Shown: positions 51,001 through 60,232, numbered from the stretch's first letter. The stretch: 64,000 bases of DNA from Mya arenaria (GCF_026914265.1 NC_069129.1:22429945-22493944); one strand, 5' to 3'. Notes: a model not told the origin generated them from the letters alone. A program made the numbers and translations.

Positions 51001-52781
51001 CATGTCGCTACCTCTAAGGTCAAACTTAGGTGTTTATTCACAATGGAATGCTGCATATATAAGGACATAGAGTATAGGTTGTCGTGTCCGGGCTGTAACT
51101 TTCCCTTGTATGGACAGATTTTAAAATAACTTGCTACATGTGTTCCACATACCAAGATGGCGTGTCGTGTGCAAGACCTGTGTCCCTTCCTCTAAGATCA
51201 AGGTCACACTTAGGTGTTTATTCACAATGGAATGCTGCATATATAAGGACATTGAGTATAGGTTGTCGTGTCCGGGCTATGACTTGCCACATGTGTTCCA
51301 CATACCAAGACGACGTGTCGCGTGCAAGACCCATGTCCCTACCTCTAAGTTCAAGGTCACACTTAGTGTTTATTCACAATGGAATGCTGCATATAAGGAC
51401 ACAGAGTATAGTTTGTCGTGTCCGGGCTGTAACTTTTTTTTGTATGGACAGATTTTAAAATAACTTGCCACATGTGTTTGACATACCAAGACGACGTGTC
51501 ACGTTCAAGACCCATGTCCCTACCTCTAAGGTGAAAGATACACTAAGTATCTATTCACAAGGGAATTCTGAATATAAGGACATAACAGTGTAGGTTGTCA
51601 AGTATGGTTGGTATTTTTTTATGATCAGAGGCAATTTAAAATATCTTGCCATATGTATTTGACACGTAAAGACAAGATCAACTTTTCATGTACTGACCTT
51701 GTTCATAGGCCAATGTCACATTCGGGGGCATTCGTCACATACTGTGACAGCTCTTGTTGTTGTTTTTTCTGATGCTAAACATATTATTGCTTAGTTAGCG
51801 TTAATCCAATTCAAATACAGTTAGGTAAGAAATGTGACAATGATATCCAGATATAACCTAAAATGCATCACATAAAAGAGTGCTGTCCACCATTGTATCT
51901 TAATTATTTTAATTTAGGGGCACAGAAACACAGAAAAAAAATGTCCTTTCTACTGTTTCTTCAAACGTGTCAAATTTTGATTCTTAAATACATGTATTTT
52001 ACAGCTTTCATCAATTACTGACTCCCTGAAGGATTACCTGCAGCCAGCTGAAAAGCCAGAGCCATCTTCTAACATACCGGGATTGGGAAATTCCTCCTCA
52101 GATAAGAAGGTTCCATCATTCCTGAGACAAAAAGCCCCAACACCAAAACTAGCATTCTCTGTGAAGAAGGACGATAAAGTTGTGTCCGGCAGAAACGTGT
52201 TTGGTCCACCAAGTCCTTCACCGCCAAATTCACCCACTAGCATAAGCACTGCTGCTAGTGTTGCGACTACGGTTGTCAATACAGCCAATACTGATCAGCC
52301 ACAAAGAATGTTGTTGGAATCTATTAGAAAACAGACAGAATTGATAAAACAGAAGATTGCTGCATCTTGTGTGGCAAGTACTGTGCCCAGTTCTCAACAG
52401 CAGACTTATCCTCAAAGCAAGCAATCCCAAGCATCTACACAACCTTATGAACCTTCAGCCAATCAGAAACAAGCTGTAACAAGTCACATAACCTCAGCTG
52501 CAACATCAGCCCATCATTCACAAGCTTCAGGTCACATGGCTGCAGCATCAGCCAATCAGACACAAGCTCTAAGTCAGGTGACTTTCTCATCAGCCAATCA
52601 GCAGGCAGTTCAGCCAGGTGGACCAAGTGACTATTCCTCCTATTATTATCAGCAGAACTTCCATATGGGGGTTCCGAATGCTGCCCCACAAACTGCTAGC
52701 ACTTCAAACCCAGTGCAAGCCCCTGGTATGAACACCCAAAGTATGGGATATAAACCTAGTCAGCAGTCTTACAGGAGATAG
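27066..52781 (+). CDS. Three-finger U1/matrin-type zinc-finger protein, 18 exons
   Basis: Exons with agreeing phases: 27066-27435, 28758-29305, 30146-30257, 31045-31238, 32098-32166, 36913-36937, 39702-39806, 40579-40718, 42050-42226, 42805-42943, 43273-43444, 45437-45571, 46992-47213, 47703-47855, 48262-48340, 49510-49560, 50114-50221 and 52005-52781; 3576 nt, 1191 residues. Residues 1-120 are Y/Q/G/S-rich and 124-200 RG- and Q-rich, both prion-like. Finger 1 is C295-C298-H311-H317, finger 2 C407-C410-H423-H429 and finger 3 C495-C498-H510-H516, all with the U1-type HxxxxxH spacing. A charged coiled region follows, including DPYDERRRLDDVMARRKYLD, then an S/Q/A-rich tail. U1-type fingers usually bind double-stranded RNA or snRNA, so a nuclear RNA role is inferred. 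Finger 3 context resembles ZFR, but no DZF domain exists. I cannot name the orthologue. Confidence 0.85.
27818..27845. promoter_or_regulatory. CRE-like motif beside a CpG-rich patch in intron 1
   Basis: TGACGTCAG, a full CREB/ATF consensus, is followed by ggcgcacgcgc. Such a cluster is rare in this AT-rich DNA and could mark an intronic enhancer or second promoter of the zinc-finger gene. Motif only, no functional evidence. Confidence 0.3.
28440..28600. other. GC-rich island with a 14-G run before exon 2
   Basis: A locally GC-rich block containing accgcggttaaccagccctg, ccccggtatacccccgtacc and then a run of 14 G at about 28580-28593. It has the look of a transposon piece or a hairpin-forming insert about 160 bp upstream of the exon at 28758. 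Confidence 0.35.
31864..32076. mobile_element. TTAA-flanked piggyBac-like MITE with strong hairpin
   Basis: Bounded by TTAA at both ends (31864-31867 and 32073-32076). The end after the left TTAA (cccttaagctgctg) and the inverted right end (ccctttgcatgctggg) form short TIRs of piggyBac type. Inside is a hairpin with arms of about 33 bases (gcaaacagc...gccgag / ctcggc...gctgtttgc) around taa. It ends only 21 bp before the exon at 32098, so it now lies next to the branch site and pyrimidine tract of that intron. Confidence 0.65.
33464..34616 (+). mobile_element. Helitron-like non-autonomous element A with tandem core
   Basis: The 5' end is a perfect hairpin (ataccccc...gggggtat, 33465-33495). 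The 3' end repeats gggggtat, then has a small hairpin (gtcac-tcc-tgtgac) followed by agctctag, matching the CTRR end of Helitrons. The core is about six units of roughly 145 bp, starting with ggacgataactcatgaaagg near 33544, 33690, 33835, 33979, 34122, 34260 and 34405. Each contains ccaaggtcaaggtcac. No Rep/helicase frame is present. It lies in the 4.7-kb intron before the 25-bp exon at 36913. Confidence 0.65.
34727..34825 (+). repeat. Dispersed short repeat, intact copy
   Basis: Contains gtcaaaataagcacaggccc, gggcatgctcaaattctcga and atatagcagggcttgtt. Related copies lie at 16480-16880 (split by a SINE) and 59870-59965. The class is not recognised. Confidence 0.55.
35382..35442. other. Long hairpin, copy 1
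   Basis: Arms cacagatttaatgcaagt...tatttaag and cttaaatacttgctgtaaatctgtg pair over about 28 bases around a tagaaa loop. The size and shape resemble a miRNA precursor or a small foldback element. No expression is known. Confidence 0.55.
35959..36019. other. Long hairpin, copy 2
   Basis: Same stem and loop as at 35382-35442, essentially unchanged although the surrounding duplicated units have diverged. Confidence 0.55.
39880..40140 (-). repeat. Inverted copy of the 15596-15990 repeat
   Basis: Read on the minus strand it shows gggcaca-like, gttgaacatttatgaatttg and gtttcaacagccagatatgt words in the same order as 15640-15760. It lies about 75 bp after the donor of the exon at 39702-39806. Confidence 0.55.
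41000..41420. repeat. Dispersed repeat fragments in the intron after 40718
   Basis: The words cagcccttcagctgccag and atcaca-tccct at 41028-41065 recur near 19550-19585. The later segment with acttggtacacatgttgctt and gagttatgccccttt resembles 35660-35790 and 15500-16080. The elements are too decayed to bound. Confidence 0.4.
44080..45072 (+). mobile_element. Helitron-like non-autonomous element B with tandem core
   Basis: The 5' hairpin is aaccaggttttc-aac-gaaaaccgggtt. The inverted arm aaaacctggtt returns near 45040, and the element ends cgcgcttctag, again a CTAG terminus. The core is five to six units of about 145-150 bp (tggtttctgcccaataactt, gatgaaacttggtgtgtagg, ctaaggtcaaggtcac). It has the same plan as A, C and D with a different sequence. 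It lies in the intron between exons 43273-43444 and 45437-45571. Confidence 0.65.
46002..46136. mobile_element. Palindromic MITE, about 135 bp
   Basis: A full-length imperfect palindrome. The left arm aataaataagtaatttgata...ttggccctcgac is mirrored by the right arm ending ...ttaaatcacttatttatt, with the centre at cttcgg. Related to the palindrome at 54973-55069 through shared atattggc...tttgtcc words. Confidence 0.65.
47385..47702 (+). repeat. Tandem 73-76 bp repeat carrying the splice acceptor
   Basis: Four units end in (ta)cagggagccattcc-like sequence at 47409, 47485, 47558 and 47631. The genuine exon start, acag|ggagcggc at 47703, falls exactly where the fifth would be, 72 bp on. Each unit includes the pyrimidine-rich ctaccatcccatatacag. 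The array therefore multiplied the acceptor together with the first bases of the exon. Confidence 0.8.
48850..49043 (-). mobile_element. tRNA-derived SINE, minus strand
   Basis: On the minus strand the head reads ggtctagtggttcaggtgtc, then gtgggttcgatccccacc with an intact box B. The acceptor side pairs ggggt with acccc. A tail ending in cacaatcgagctacaagaaa follows, shared with the copy at 17965-18173. It is not a tRNA gene because the body continues without a terminator after the acceptor stem. It lies in the intron between exons at 48262 and 49510. Confidence 0.75.
49780..49940 (+). repeat. Two tandem units of about 79 bp
   Basis: Both units contain tatagaaactttacagtaaa, then ctgtaccat and acaattaaaatacagagac. 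They differ at few positions, so the duplication is young. It is intronic. Confidence 0.75.
49999..50094 (+). pseudogene. Diverged tandem copy of the exon at 50114-50221
   Basis: After an acceptor (ctttgtag) an open frame in the same phase reads MTFSDDEAVRALLIPILNHL, parallel to MISSEDDAAMALQISNALTQ of the next exon; the DNA aligns too (ttaatgacc-ttcagtgatgatgaggcag against tcaatgatctcaagtgaggatgacgcag). The only possible donor (gat|gtcctt at 50095) is weak and leaves 19 bp to the next acceptor, too short for an intron. It is therefore either a mutually exclusive alternative exon or, more likely, a decaying duplicate. Confidence 0.55.
50492..51758 (+). mobile_element. Helitron-like non-autonomous element C with tandem core
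   Basis: Opens atgcccccgaa; the inverse ttcgggggcat returns at 51721-51731, followed by a hairpin (gtcaca-tac-tgtgac) and agctcttg. A cgtccgtctgtccgtccgtc run follows the 5' end. The core has about six units of roughly 180 bp (ctgtaactttcccttgtatg, cataccaagacgacgtgtcg, aggtcaaggtcacac). It occupies the last intron of the zinc-finger gene. The unusual CTTG end is probably a mutated CTAG. Confidence 0.65.
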
Positions 52782-52869
52782 ATCAATGGTTTTATTATTA
52801 AAATAATCTTTGTATTGTATTGATTGTAAAAAAAATCATACATGTATATATCTTAATTTTATGGTCGTT

Positions 52870-54057
52870 TTTGTGTCGCCTGAAAAGACGACATATAGGG
52901 GTTACTTTTGTCCGGGGTATATCTCCTAAACTATTAGTGGTATCAACTTGAAACTTCATATATGTACATAGATCTAATTGAGGGCAAGTGCAGTGCACAA
53001 GAACTGTTACTCTTGCTTCCATATTTTTAGAGTTTTGCCCTTTGTTATTTTTCATGTTTAAAGTTTTGTCCGGGGCATATCTTGTAGAATATAAGAGTTA
53101 TCAACTTGAAACTTCATATGTACATAGATCTAATTGAGGGCAAGTGCAGTGCACAAGAACTGTTACTCTTGCTTCCATATTTTTAGAGTTTTGCCCTTTG
53201 TTATTTTTCATGCTTAAAGTTTTGTCCGGGGCATATCTTGTAGAATATAAGAGTTATCAACTTGAAACTTCATATGTAGATAGATCTCATGGAGGGCAAG
53301 TGCAGTGCACAATAACAGTAACTCTTGCTTTCTTAGTTTTAAAATTATTGCCCTTTGTTAATTTTTATGCTTAAAGTTTTGTCCAGGGCATATCTTGAAG
53401 AATATAAGAGGTATCAACTTGAAACTTCATAGCTAGACAGATCTCATTGAGGGCAAGTGCAGTGCACAATAACAGTAACTCTTGCTTTCTTAGTTTTAAA
53501 GTTATTGCCCTTTGTTAATTTTCATGCTTAAAGTTTTGTCCGGGGCATATCTTGAAGAATATAAGAGGTATCAACTTGAAACTTCATAGCTAGATATATC
53601 TCATTGAGGGCAAGTGCAGTGCACAATAACAGTAACTCTTGCTTTCTTAATTTTAAAGTTATTGCCCTTTGTTAATTTTCATGCTTAAAGTTTTGTCCGG
53701 GGCATATCTTGAAGAATATAAGAGGTATCAACTTGAAACTTCATAGCTAGATAGATCTCATTGAGGGCAAGTGCAGTGCACAAGAACCGTTACTCTTGCT
53801 GCCATATTTTTAGAGTTATTGCCCTTCGTTAATTTTCTTGCTTAGGTTTTGTCCGTGGCATATCTCGTAAACTATAGGAGGTTTAAACCTGAAACTTATT
53901 CCGTAGGTATATCTGATTGAGGGTTCAAATGCCACCTACACTTGAAAGTTAAATGGCAACATCATTGTCTATAAATGAATAAAATGCCAATCTAACAGCT
54001 ATAATGTCGACAGTAAATAATTCGTCAGGCGACACATCCGACTCGCGGAGTTCTAGT
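52870..54057 (+). mobile_element. Helitron-like non-autonomous element D with tandem core
   Basis: Subterminal inverted repeat tgtgtcgcctga (52872-52883) is matched by tcaggcgacaca near 54025-54036. The element ends ggagttctag. Six to seven units of about 157 bp form the core (ttttgtccggggcatatctt, caacttgaaacttcatatgt, gggcaagtgcagtgcac). It begins 89 bp after the stop of the zinc-finger gene and so probably lies in its 3' untranslated region or just after it. Confidence 0.65.
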
Positions 54058-54972
54058 ATTGAGCATAAAATGCCATTCATGAAAGATTATATAATAAAAC
54101 ATTAAAATGCCAAAATATTGACCATTGTGAATACTAATGCATGTGAATCAGAGCTCATGTTTTTTAAAAACAGCTAAATGTCCACTGTTAAGATTTTATC
54201 CTTGGATCTAAATTACTAACATCTTTAGTCTTCTTTTAGGCCCAGATTCAGTCTTGTAAATGGTTTCTGTTTAAAAAAAAAGTATCGAAATATAAATAAT
54301 TGTGAAATGAACATATTTGAACATATGATTTATATACAGCATTTTACTCAATGTTTTAAAAGAATTTTATAGCAAAATCAAAATAAGACAGATTTGAATC
54401 TCAAATCTGAAAATGCTGGTGAATATAAATCTTGAATAACTTGACTGTGACATACAATTATCATATGTTGTAAAAATGGTACCGTATATATTTATTGTCA
54501 TTTGTAAAATCAGAAAGAAAAAAAGGATCTAGTTTCCTTTGTAATTCATACTTTTAAATGATCATGTATGAAAAATAAATGTTTTCGTTACAAGTTTGTT
54601 GACATCATCTTTATTTGTTTAGTATTTGTGGAATTACAAAGAAAGCTTGGTGCTTAAATGTGATCATGGAAAAGCGAACTAAGCACAACAATTGCCATTC
54701 GGTCATATTTTCAGTATGTTGCTGATTATTTGTGTGAAATTAAATTACGCCAGTATTTAAAGTTGTAGGAAATAAAAAAATCAACTTGAGACATTTCTAC
54801 GGATTTAAGATTACTCAAGTATGACCAAGATTCTTTACTTCAAGTGGCCGCCAGGACCAGGCCCCAATTTTCTCTAAACTTTTCAAGTCCCTTTTAACAG
54901 AATTAGGCTAAGCTCACATTGACACCATGCCAAACCACTTTGATATTATAATGTTGTTAATAAGATGATTTC
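54058..54972. other. Spacer after element D
   Basis: AT-rich. AATAAA words occur near 54575 (aaaaataaatgttttcg), which could polyadenylate a long zinc-finger transcript. No gene is seen. Confidence 0.35.
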
Positions 54973-55069
54973 ATATTGGCCTAGTTATTTGTCCGAGGTT
55001 AGCTGTATTTGCCTGAGCCCGAAAGGGCGAATGCAAATACAGCTGACCGAGGACAAATAACTGGGCTAA
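54973..55069. mobile_element. Palindromic MITE, about 97 bp
   Basis: Left arm tattggcctagttatttgtc...gtatttgc, centre gcccgaaagggc, right arm gcaaatacagct...acaaataactgggcta. Similar to 46002-46136 in arm words and plan. Confidence 0.65.
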
Positions 55070-55582
55070 CAAAACATATTAGGCGAGTTTTGTTGATATT
55101 GGCCGAGTTTGGTAGATATTGAGCAAATTCTGGCATATATTGTCTTCAATTGTCTGGTATTGGTACCGCAATTGTCTCTGTATCTTGTCAAATACGTAAA
55201 AGTTGATTAAAAAAAACACTATTAATTCAATGGACGCACTAGTTACATGGATAAACTTAGACAAACGAATCATGTGGGCTTGGTTTAAATAAGTAAACAT
55301 TTCATATACCATAAAGACAAGTATTTTTCTCATGAGATTGAATGAAATAATTGGTTGTAGGATTTCCGAATATTTAATCTCATGGCCTACTTTTTCTCCA
55401 AACATCACAGTACTTGTAATTGCTGGTGAGCTGTGGTAGATTTCTATAGATGGTAGTTTTGACATAGTTTCTTGAGGATTGGTAAAAATTGTTAAAAGAA
55501 GTCAAAAGTGATACAGGTGAGACTGAAAAATAACTAAGGTGAACTAAAATGACCTTGAGGTAAACAGTGATCCATACATGGT

Positions 55583-56403
55583 AATACTAATACATGTAGT
55601 AATTTTTGTCTTACTCAATAATTATCATCTATTTTATATTATTAACCCCCTGCCACAGAGTGGGGAGGGGATTATAGGAATGCACTTCATCCGTCAGTCT
55701 GTCCGTCCGTACGTCTGGCTGTAACATTTCGTGTCCGTGCTATAACTTACTTATGCATGGATGGATTACCATATTACTTGGTACAAATGTTGTCCACATT
55801 GAGACGATGTGCAGTGACCTTGACCCGGGTCCATACCTCAAAGGTCAAGGTCACATGAGACAGTGAAAGGTCAGAATACACATGCTCCTGTCCGCGCTAT
55901 AACTTACTTATGCATTGATGGATTACCATATTACTTGGTACAAATGTTGTCCTCATTCAGACGATGTGTAGTGACCTTGACCCGGGTCCATACTTCAAAG
56001 GTCTATACTAATACATGTAGTAATTTTTGTCTTACTCAATAATAATCATTATCATCTATTTTATATTTATTAACCCCCCGCCACAGAGTGGGGAGGGGAT
56101 TATAGGAATGCACTTCATCCGTCAGTCTGTCCGTCCGTATGTCTGGTTGTAACATTTCGTGTCCGTGCTTTAACTTACTTATGCGTGGATGGATTACCAT
56201 ATTACTTGGTACAAATGCGGTCCTCATTCAAACGATGTGTGGTGACCTTGACCTGGGTCCATACCTCAAATCAAGCTCACAAGAGACATTTGAAGATCAG
56301 AGTACACATGCTCGTGTCCACGCTATAACTTACTTATGCATTGATGGATTACCATATTACTTGCTACAAATGTCCTCATTGAGAAAATGTGTAGTGACCT
56401 TGT
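55583..56403 (+). repeat. Tandem duplication holding two truncated Helitron-like 5' ends (E)
   Basis: A block of about 424 bp at 55583-56006 recurs at 56007-56403, including the flank tacatgtagtaatttttgtc. Each copy starts its element with a hairpin, cccctgccac-aga-gtggggagggg (about 55645 and 56074), then gtctgtccgtccgt, and contains a gaccttgacc-rich unit. No 3' hairpin or CTAG end is visible, so both copies are truncated. Shared flank means the duplication came after insertion. Confidence 0.65.
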
Positions 56404-56529
56404 TGATATTAAATGACTGTTTAATTAAATCATTAAATTCTGACATATTGAAATTTCAAAAGTTAAAAAAAATCTTATATCGAACATACTGCAATTTTCC
56501 ACTTTAGAAAGATGAATTCTCACGAACAA

Positions 56530-56648
56530 AGCAACTGTGACAGTATGTTTATTTCATCTGTAGTTAACATTAAAACTGGCAGAAACCAATGCTGTGGTGT
56601 TAAAGGGTATTTTGCCATCTCCGGAACGCCCCAATGTCTTGTCAGCAT
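56530..56648 (-). other. Candidate non-coding terminal exon downstream of TARDBP
   Basis: On the minus strand a good acceptor (gaatttcag at 56649-56650) is followed by less AT-rich sequence and an AATAAA at 56548-56553. It could be a spliced last 3' UTR exon of TARDBP, whose vertebrate homologue is known to splice in its 3' UTR. No link to TARDBP is proved; it might be another transcript. Confidence 0.3.
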
Positions 56649-56736
56649 CTGAAATTCAAATATAGCATAGGTTGAAACAGTAGTGCAAATCATGTTGATT
56701 GTTACAAACTGAGATAGATTTTTCTTCTCTGTCAAA

Positions 56737-59149
56737 ACAAATATTTCTCGTCAAGCTACCCTTAAAAACAAATAAGTATTTACATTTTCTAGATGTTTGC
56801 AAAAACAATGCATAGTCAGCATACAATTTTGCTACTTTGGTTATCAAAGATAAACAGTTTTAAAATTTGTCAAATGTCTTAAAGCTTCTAGCATTTCAAA
56901 GAGTTTGAAGCACACAAATTTTGACCACTTGGAAAACATTTTCTTTGCCGCATTGATAGGTTTTAAAATTGAAAATGGACACATAAGATAGATTGAGTTT
57001 GGTATGGCTTAAAAAATAATATTATCTTAACAACAAATGACCTGGATAGCAGAATGTCACCAATGAAAACTATAAGGAAACCTCTTAAGAATATATACAT
57101 TTGGAGATTCATATATCTAGAAAATCTGATCTTTCCCTGTTCATGTCAGATATATTTCCTGAAACATTGTTTACCAATTCTAAAGCTCAAGAAAAACCTA
57201 TTTCTTTGCTTATTGTAAATTCTTAATTATACGGCTTATATTGCACTCTGACAGTAAATAAGCTAAGTTAATTTTAAAATGTTTCTTTTTTCCAAGTTAA
57301 AGCCTTAAAAAATGTACACCCAACCATTGACACTTTACATGGCATAACTTTGAAAAGCACAGCACGAGCGCATCGTTTCCAAATAAGTTTTCAATAATGT
57401 TAGATGGCCACAAAAGTCAGGTTGCCAACACAACTAAGCCTCGATCAACAGGATATTTCCAAGGGCAAGCAAACATTTCTTGGTCTCACCTTACCTTGTA
57501 TAGATAGACTGGTACCTCCTTGGAGAAACTGTCTAGAGTGTGAATTCAGGCATCACATTTTCGAGCGGAAACCAAATATTTTAAGAACATTTCGGTTTCA
57601 TCCAACACCTGAAATATACACGTCTTTCATTTAACATGTACTTTAAATTATTCATTATATACATGTTTTTCATTATCTGTAATGAGACCAAATATAGCAA
57701 AATCTGAAAAAGTATTCATCAAATTTACACAATATGTAATAAAACTAAAGATAAAGTTAAGATTTTTTTTTCATTTATACGAAACACAATTTCATAAAAA
57801 ATATATTCAAATATCTCCTCTTTCATTCCAAATCCAAAGTTTTAAATATTTACTCCACATTCATTCAAAATCAATATCAAAAATTGAACCTATCAATAAT
57901 AGTGCAATTATAGATTTTTTTCAAGAATTCATGCCTAGGTCGAAAGACAAATCTGCATTTCAGCTCTCTTTCCAAACCAAAATACCAACTCCAATGTTTC
58001 TCACTAATGTCAACACAACACTTTGAAATAACGACATATACACTGTGCTTTCTTACCTTCAGAAACTCCTCACCATCCTCAAACATGTTTACCTCGCTCA
58101 CTGTACATCTTTCCTCAAACATCTGTTTTACTGGCACTTCCCTCTATTCCAACCTGAACGTCCATCATTCAATACCTCTTCATTCAATACCACAGCTCTG
58201 ACAAGCAAACTCTCCAAATCCGTGCTTCATATTCAACAAAATGTTCGCACAATTTCTTCCACATTATCTACCGCATTAACTTCCTTCAACATCTTACAAA
58301 TCACCGAATATGCTTTGCTCTTCATACATGTACAGTGCAATTTAATCTCGTACATACATGTTAGGATGATGTATACTATTTACATATATGTTTTTACTCC
58401 GTGCTCACCATGTAACTGTTAATACAAACTCAGTTTAACACTTTCACAATCAATCGCGGCAATTGTAATTTAAAATCAATCTCTTATGCGTACAACGAAA
58501 CTTGACCAGAGGCATACATAACGCAGTGAACCAGTCGGCAAACTTGCTTAAAAATATATGTCAATACCTGGCCCTGGTATCACAAAATTCCTAAGTCATT
58601 TCTCAACCTTTATCTTCACTCATTTCACCACAAAACAACATAGTATGATTCACAAACTTTAAAATTCTGATTGATTTATTTAAAATTCTGATTGATTTAT
58701 TTTTCTATATTTCATATCAAATATATTATGTGATATTTAAATAGTGTAATTTATCATTTTTAGCATGATTCACAATCTTAAATATTTTTATTTATGTTTC
58801 TATTAATCTTTTTTTATATTATTATAAACCAAAAATTGTTGTGTGGTATTTAAATAGTCTAATAATTTAAGTAGAAATCAATTTTACAGGACTGATTTTA
58901 GGCAACAAAAAAAGCCCATTCTTTGCTCTTGAACAATTTTTCGCTAGAATAATGACCAGTATCAACTCAATCTATGATTTTTATCATGCTATGCTGTTAT
59001 GTGGTAAAATAAGTTGAGATTGAGAAATGAGAAATGACCTACTTTTTTCCTCAAAAAACTGACAAACTTAAAATTAAATGTGTAATGCAATAAATTATTG
59101 AAATAGGAAAGAAAGACTCACACGCATTTTACTGCGCTTGCAAACTCCA
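56737..59149. other. AT-rich stretch, no gene recognised
   Basis: No domain-bearing frame was found. A short direct repeat (aaattctgattgatttattt twice) lies at 58661-58702. If TARDBP is transcribed with a long 3' untranslated region this would be part of it. Confidence 0.35.
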
Positions 59150-59192
59150 ACTTCACATCACACAATTCACAAGTTCACACAAATATCACACT
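59150..59192 (-). promoter_or_regulatory. UG-rich cluster, possible TDP-43 binding region
   Basis: On the TARDBP sense strand this reads GUGUGAUAUUUGUGUG followed by AACUUGUGAAUUGUGUG and AUGUGAAG. TDP-43 binds UG-rich RNA and in vertebrates represses its own mRNA through such a region in the 3' UTR. The cluster is about 1.05 kb after the stop codon. Whether the transcript reaches it is unknown. Confidence 0.4.
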
Positions 59193-59869
59193 AATACTTG
59201 CTTTTATTTCGCACAAGACAATTAACACAATAATGTGACGATATGAATGTCAAGTTCATACAATCAACAATCATAACCCAGGACGTATTTTATTAAGGAT
59301 TCTAGGAACAATTATGCACTGCAGAATGATTTTTCTGTGCAATTGAAAATCTCTCCAAGGTACAAAATTGGTCCAAGGATTTCTTGATGAAATGACCCCT
59401 TGACTCTTTCACAACAAACTTTACAGATTTAAAATGAGATGAACTACAAAAGACTGTCAAAAAGCCATACAGAGCAAAACAACTCTGCTGAATGATGTAA
59501 ACAATCACACATGTATACATGTTACAGTCCAATTCTTAGCCATTAACAAAAATTTAAAATAGTAACCATAATCTTCAAAAAACATATCAAAATTAAAAAA
59601 ATCATTATTATTATAACAAAACTATTTACACAATTTACAAAGTCTTTCTCACATTGCACAATTCTCATAGTTCTTGCAATACACTTACGCTGAGTTCTCT
59701 CATGACTGACTCTGTCCACTTTCATTTTAATGGCACTTTCATGTTCACTATATCATTAACAGTGAGAATGTGGCATGTCTAAACAATATTTACAAATTAA
59801 GTACTACTCTTCTATATAATAGAAACTAATTTTCTCATTAAATAGGAATGAACAAATAACTATTGTACA

Positions 59870-59965
59870 GTGGTTGAAATTACCACAAGCCCACAAACCC
59901 TACACTGGAAAAATGCATTTCGGGCTTGCTCAAATTCTGGATTTAATATAGCAGGGGCTTTTTCA
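59870..59965 (+). repeat. Dispersed short repeat, third copy
   Basis: Contains gttgaaattaccacaagccc, cgggcttgctcaaattctgg and atatagcaggggcttttt, matching 34727-34825 and the split copy at 16480-16880. It lies downstream of the TARDBP stop. Confidence 0.55.
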
Positions 59966-60213
59966 AGAATTTGATGCCAATCAATTATATCAGATTCAGG
60001 CTTGTTCATACAAAAGTCCTATTTCATAACTGATGATAACCAAGGTACCAAATACAATTTTTTTCATAAAAAATTATAAGAAGTATTACTATTGAATGGT
60101 AAAGGGTAAATCATTCCTGAACATGGTTTATGTTGTGCAAATATTTCTATAATGTAAAAAGATAAATATATGGTAGATGCTTGAACTCGATGATCTTAAT
60201 TGCCCCCATTAGA

Positions 60214-60219
60214 TTTATT
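60214..60219 (-). terminator. AATAAA just after the TARDBP stop
   Basis: On the minus strand AATAAA lies 13 bases beyond the stop codon. If used it would give a very short 3' UTR that skips the UG-rich cluster. It could also be chance in AT-rich sequence. Confidence 0.3.
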
Positions 60220-60232
60220 TTTCCAAGATGAT

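Noticed and set aside
50515-51463. Repeat-protein frames on both strands
   Set aside because: Several frames stay open through the 180-bp units of element C; this reflects unit length and composition, not a gene.
55079-55465. 128-codon minus-strand gene
   Set aside because: The frame is lysine/isoleucine-rich as expected from AT-rich DNA, has no recognised domain, and ends in a MITE flank.
57404-58422. Several plus-strand frames after 57400
   Set aside because: They are short, overlap one another in different frames, and show only composition-driven Ser/Thr/Phe-rich peptides.
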